A program made the translations under genes and the position numbers. Below, one piece after another: positions 7,893 through 8,641 of a stretch of 8,641 bases of DNA. Origin of the DNA: Bacteroidota bacterium (GTDB lineage Bacteria > Bacteroidota > Bacteroidia > Flavobacteriales > Flavobacteriaceae); assembly GCA_015767395.1 (NCBI GenBank), contig JADWMI010000093.1, positions 1 through 8,641 of the forward strand, written 5' to 3'. A model generated the notes under the pieces. That model saw nothing but the letters and a program-made list of their open reading frames with translations, ran no database searches and was not told where the DNA came from. Numbering within the stretch: position 1 is the stretch's first letter; each line of letters opens with the position of its first letter.

Positions 7893-8582
7893 ATGTCAAA
7901 GACCATACTTTCTTTAAACAATACTGAAATATTTCAACGCGAAAATTTAGTTTTATCTAATGTGAATTTACATTTAAATGAAGGTGAATTTGTATATTTA
8001 ATTGGTAAAACAGGAAGCGGGAAAAGTAGTTTAATGAAAACATTATATGGAGATTTACCTCTAGAAAAAGGAACAGGAAGTATTGTTGGTTTTGATTTAA
8101 ATAAGTTGAAAGAAAAGGAGATACCTTTTTTGCGTAGAAAATTAGGGATTGTTTTTCAAGATTTTAAGCTTTTGAATGATAGAAATATTTTTGAAAACTT
8201 GAAGTTTGTTCTTAAAGCAACTGGATGGAGAGATGAAGATAAAATTAAATTTAAAATAAATGAGGTTTTATCTAAAGTAGGAATGGACACGAAAGGTTTT
8301 AAGATGCCATTTCAGTTATCTGTTGGTGAGCAGCAACGTGTTGCTATTGCAAGAGCTTTATTGAATGATCCCGATTTAATTTTGGCCGATGAGCCAACTG
8401 GGAATTTAGATCCAGCAACTTCTGTAGATGTAATGAAAGTGTTAACGGATATCCATAAAAGTGGAAAAACTATTTTAATGGCAACACATGATTATGCGTT
8501 AATTCTAAAATTCCCATATAAAACTATTAAATGTGAAGGTGGTGAGTTGTTTGAAGTAGTTCAACAAAAAATGGGGGTTTAA
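7893..8582 (+). CDS. ftsE: Cell-division ABC transporter ATP-binding protein FtsE
   Basis: Cytoplasmic ATPase that in other bacteria pairs with the membrane protein FtsX; FtsEX controls peptidoglycan hydrolases at the division site. The 229 residues contain a full ABC nucleotide-binding domain: Walker A GKTGSGKSS at 38-46, Q-loop Gln89 in GIVFQDFKLLNDR (the FtsE-like form of this region), signature LSVGEQQ at 142-148, Walker B LILADE at 162-167, D-loop NLD at 171-173, and the H-loop His199. The signature has Val144 where LSGGE is usual. I chose the ATG at 7893 over an in-frame TTG at 7872 because the latter falls in the promoter box and precedes the family's N-terminus. No ftsX is adjacent in the window; a glycosyltransferase gene starts three bases downstream. 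Another ABC ATPase such as LolD is less likely given the Q-loop region. Confidence 0.9.
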   Translation: MSKTILSLNNTEIFQRENLVLSNVNLHLNEGEFVYLIGKTGSGKSSLMKTLYGDLPLEKGTGSIVGFDLNKLKEKEIPFLRRKLGIVFQDFKLLNDRNIFENLKFVLKATGWRDEDKIKFKINEVLSKVGMDTKGFKMPFQLSVGEQQRVAIARALLNDPDLILADEPTGNLDPATSVDVMKVLTDIHKSGKTILMATHDYALILKFPYKTIKCEGGELFEVVQQKMGV

Positions 8583-8585
8583 TTT

Positions 8586-8641
8586 ATGATTTCAGTTCTA
8601 ATACCAGTTTATAATTATAGCATAGTGGATGTACTAATTTA
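8586..8641 (+). CDS. Family 2 glycosyltransferase (partial, N-terminus only)
   Basis: Eighteen codons are visible before the window ends. The translation starts MISVLIPVYNYSIVDVLI. The segment ISVLIPVYN is the hallmark first beta strand of GT-A fold family 2 glycosyltransferases, which use nucleotide sugars to build polysaccharides or glycolipids at the cytoplasmic side of the membrane. The ATG follows the ftsE stop after only three bases (TTT) in the same reading frame, so the two are very likely co-transcribed and possibly translationally coupled. The acceptor and sugar cannot be inferred from this fragment. Confidence 0.75.
   Translation, partial: MISVLIPVYNYSIVDVLI

Overview
The window looks like chromosomal DNA of a Bacteroidota member, most likely Flavobacteriaceae. 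The basis is very AT-rich coding sequence, starts without Shine-Dalgarno motifs but preceded by A-rich tracts, signal peptides cleaved before Gln-Glu, a TAnnTTTG-type promoter box, and protein types typical of that group. This is inference from composition and families, not a database match.

Layout. Bases 1-7688 hold four minus-strand genes, in transcription order: a 1005-residue secreted tetratricopeptide-repeat (TPR) protein (7688-4671), a plug-less outer-membrane beta-barrel protein (4609-2879), an M28 zinc peptidase lipoprotein of the carboxypeptidase Q/PGCP type (2816-1416), and a YtcJ-like amidohydrolase lipoprotein (1408 to beyond base 1, C-terminus missing). Gaps of 61, 62 and 7 bases suggest one transcript, though the 62-base gap holds a hairpin. 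A 204-base divergent intergenic region (7689-7892) holds a good Bacteroidota promoter for the rightward genes and two perfect palindromes. Rightward lie ftsE (7893-8582) and, three bases later, the first 18 codons of a family 2 glycosyltransferase (8586 onward, cut by the window end). No gene-free stretch exceeds about 300 bases. I saw no tRNA, rRNA, CRISPR array, insertion sequence or phage gene.

How they may work together. All four leftward products are predicted to be exported. The TPR protein and the barrel form a plausible periplasm/outer-membrane pair of unknown function. The two lipoproteins are metal hydrolases whose families act on small peptides and on amide-like compounds, so a role in envelope or peptide turnover is possible. 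The rightward pair joins the FtsEX division ATPase to a sugar transferase without an adjacent ftsX. Most of the window is ordinary chromosomal backbone. The least explained part is the TPR-barrel pair.
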